Assembly: GCA_050950025.1 (NCBI GenBank)
Contig: JBMNGW010000013.1
Span: 124,001 to 188,000 of the forward strand
Direction of reading: 5' to 3'
DNA: 64,000 bases
From: JBMNGW01 sp050950025
GTDB lineage: Bacteria; Spirochaetota; Spirochaetia; Sphaerochaetales; Sphaerochaetaceae
The number at the start of each line of letters is the position of its first letter. Position 1 is the stretch's first letter. Positions 62,679 through 64,000 of the stretch are shown one piece after another. The notes beneath the pieces are model-generated. The model was not told the origin of the DNA. It ran no database searches and saw only the letters and a program-made list of their open reading frames with translations. The position numbers and the translations under genes were made by a program.

Positions 62679-63755
62679 TTAGTAAATCCAAGAGGCTCCC
62701 AGAGTTAAAGCTACTGCATTATCATCATCCCAGTTAAACAAATCACCGCTCTTTCCAAAGGGGGAAGAGATGTTTGCAATCAGGCTAAAGCCTTCAAACA
62801 CCGCCCAAGATGCTCCTGCTGTAAGCTGTGCGCTAAGATCAAGGGGGGAGAATATTGCTTTGAGGCTGAGTAAGAGCGTGCTTGTCGGATTGTAGACGAC
62901 CTCCGGATAAAAAAGCAGTGCACACGTCGTTTCGCTTTGGCTCTCAACCTTCCACGCACCAAATGGCCGGCTTAAGATTTCAAGACGAAGGGACAGATTT
63001 CTACCTCCGCTAAGCTGCTGCATATGAAACAACCCGCCGCTAATCATCCATGACTTTTGGGTAGCAGAGGCACTGAAATTGGACTGGTTGATGGTAATCG
63101 AGGAAGCGAGGTACCAGTCGAATCCGATATTTCCCTGCAAGCTGGCGTAGAACTTGTGAAGCCGTCCAGCCTCCTCTTTTGTAAGGTAGCCCCCTTCGAC
63201 TTTCATCTCTCCCACATTGGTGTACAAACGTGCACCGGTTCCCATATCCTGAGCTTGACCTGTTTTGCTGGGCAGAAAAACCGCCTCTACAAAGCTGAAA
63301 AACCCCAATGGATAGTTCACGCTTATCAGCCAATCAGTTTTGGAGCGTAATTCAGCTTGGGTGAGATCCACCGAAACGGAGGAGCTGCCGTAGAGGATGT
63401 CTGCAGCATTGAAGAGCATGCCGTCCCCCCAGCTAAGGCGGGTCTTGCCCGCTGTCAGGCGGAAGGAGGGGAATCGGGTGCGCAGGTAGGCTTTGTAGAT
63501 GATATCGTCAAAGGAGGTAATGGGAGTAGTAGAGGAGGTTCGCAGAGCAACCTCTCCCCGTACATTGCCTGAGTTTTCAGAAGGAAGTGAAATTTTCAAA
63601 TCCATTCCCATCCCCTGTTTGACGTCTTGTGAATCAAAAATATAAGCAGTTGAGGTAAAAAGATTCATCTCCACCACAGGATTCTGTGCCGCCTCGATGC
63701 CAAAAAGAGTGCAAGCGATGAACATCGATATCAGTAGCAGTCGTCTTCCTACCAT
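62679..63755 (-). CDS. outer-membrane beta-barrel protein, hypothetical
   Basis: A 358-aa protein with a signal peptide (GRRLLLISMFIACTLFGIEA) and alternating amphipathic strands throughout (for example RLTAGKTRLSWGDGMLFN, LSLRLEILSRPFGAW, ALTLGASWIY). The final aromatic residue (Tyr) fits the outer-membrane barrel targeting signal. No family name is recognised; TRLSWGDG-like motifs occur in porin-like proteins of spirochaetes that accompany RND (MMPL-type) exporters. It overlaps the downstream end of a LolA-like gene by 7 nt and is co-transcribed with it. Confidence 0.65.
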   Translation of the reverse strand: MVGRRLLLISMFIACTLFGIEAAQNPVVEMNLFTSTAYIFDSQDVKQGMGMDLKISLPSENSGNVRGEVALRTSSTTPITSFDDIIYKAYLRTRFPSFRLTAGKTRLSWGDGMLFNAADILYGSSSVSVDLTQAELRSKTDWLISVNYPLGFFSFVEAVFLPSKTGQAQDMGTGARLYTNVGEMKVEGGYLTKEEAGRLHKFYASLQGNIGFDWYLASSITINQSNFSASATQKSWMISGGLFHMQQLSGGRNLSLRLEILSRPFGAWKVESQSETTCALLFYPEVVYNPTSTLLLSLKAIFSPLDLSAQLTAGASWAVFEGFSLIANISSPFGKSGDLFNWDDDNAVALTLGASWIY

Positions 63756-64000
63756 GTCAGATTCTCCAAGGTAAAAATCCTTCGGTCAAGAAGGATGTTT
63801 ACTTCCAACGTATCCAAAACCATGATGGTGAAGCTGTCGCGCTTCAACTTATCTTCAATCTTGGTTTGTTTGGGGAGGGTTCTGCCGTCCACAACAATGG
63901 TATCTTGGACCTCCATCTCTTTAAGCAGTCTCCCTTGTGCAGTCGAATAAGTAGCTTTCCACACCAAGTAGGTCTGTTTGTCCACCCAGATTTTCTGGAT
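63749..64000 (-). CDS. outer membrane lipoprotein-sorting (LolA-like) protein, C-terminal part
   Basis: Partial gene running off the right edge; 83 C-terminal residues are visible. IQKIWVDKQTYLVWKATYST, then DTIVVDGRTLPKQTKIEDKL and a closing VNILLDRRIFTLENLTW match the COG2834 outer-membrane-lipoprotein-sorting pattern (W-I-D-K-x-T-x-x-x, with a final R-x-F-x-x-x-x-L). The fold would carry lipids or lipoproteins across the periplasm, and partners are usually an RND-family exporter and a barrel, the latter being the next gene here. Confidence 0.7.
   Translation of the reverse strand: MQKIWVDKQTYLVWKATYSTAQGRLLKEMEVQDTIVVDGRTLPKQTKIEDKLKRDSFTIMVLDTLEVNILLDRRIFTLENLTW

Overview
The window reads as a chromosome segment of an anaerobic, fermentative bacterium, most likely a spirochaete of the Sphaerochaeta/Treponema type. 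This is inferred from gene content and not proven. The supporting features are pyruvate:ferredoxin oxidoreductase, a rubredoxin, a class II (B12-dependent) ribonucleotide reductase, a TP0108-like phosphofructokinase, a single-domain RRM protein, TRAP and tripartite tricarboxylate transporters, and a divergent xanthine-dehydrogenase-like trio.

Layout. 1-1.0 kb: end of a small CXXC membrane protein plus a NapH-like polyferredoxin. 1.1-5.1 kb: a complete polyamine ABC transporter (potABCD). 5.1-16.3 kb: one long minus-strand catabolic operon, in transcription order Zn-dehydrogenase, split transketolase N and C subunits, BKACE-type enzyme, TRAP transporter P-Q-M, GntR regulator, D-2-hydroxyacid dehydrogenase and glycerate kinase. 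The transketolase C gene is interrupted by a 1351-bp IS256-family element with an 8-bp target duplication. 16.8-21.2 kb: a polyprenol/phytol-kinase-like pair, an RRM protein, DUF2207 and LemA. 21.2-28.7 kb: argR, pgi, a candidate small RNA, then pfk, a ModE-like regulator, an aminotransferase and ligA on the minus strand. 28.9-39.1 kb: a plus-strand run of the xanthine-dehydrogenase-like trio, dnaE, yggT, recG and rsmD. 39.05-43.4 kb: a stretch where every gene (acyl-ACP thioesterase, slyX, WYL regulator, rubredoxin, tctA, tctB) carries several single-base indels. 43.6-47.3 kb: intact tctC, a frameshifted MFS gene, and a nitroreductase whose 5' end lies in an exact 123-bp tandem duplication. 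47.4-60.9 kb: a minus-strand core block of por, nrdJ, an M42 peptidase, gdhA, an RluA-family synthase, parC and parE. 61-64 kb: 23-bp tandem repeats, a DUF4143-type ATPase, and an outer-membrane barrel paired with a LolA-like protein.

How it fits together. Carbon flows through pgi, pfk and POR, and nitrogen through gdhA and argR. The catabolic operon appears to feed two- and three-carbon units into glycolysis through glycerate. The IS insertion and the frameshift in the hydroxyacid dehydrogenase suggest this pathway is broken in the sequenced genome. Large core genes (dnaE, por, nrdJ, ligA, parCE, recG) are all intact, so the indels are local. They could be decay or poor local sequence quality. 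The most interesting candidates are the putative ~115-nt RNA at 23.4-23.5 kb, which displays two anti-Shine-Dalgarno-like motifs, the molybdopterin-motif-poor xanthine-dehydrogenase-like complex, and the catabolic operon.
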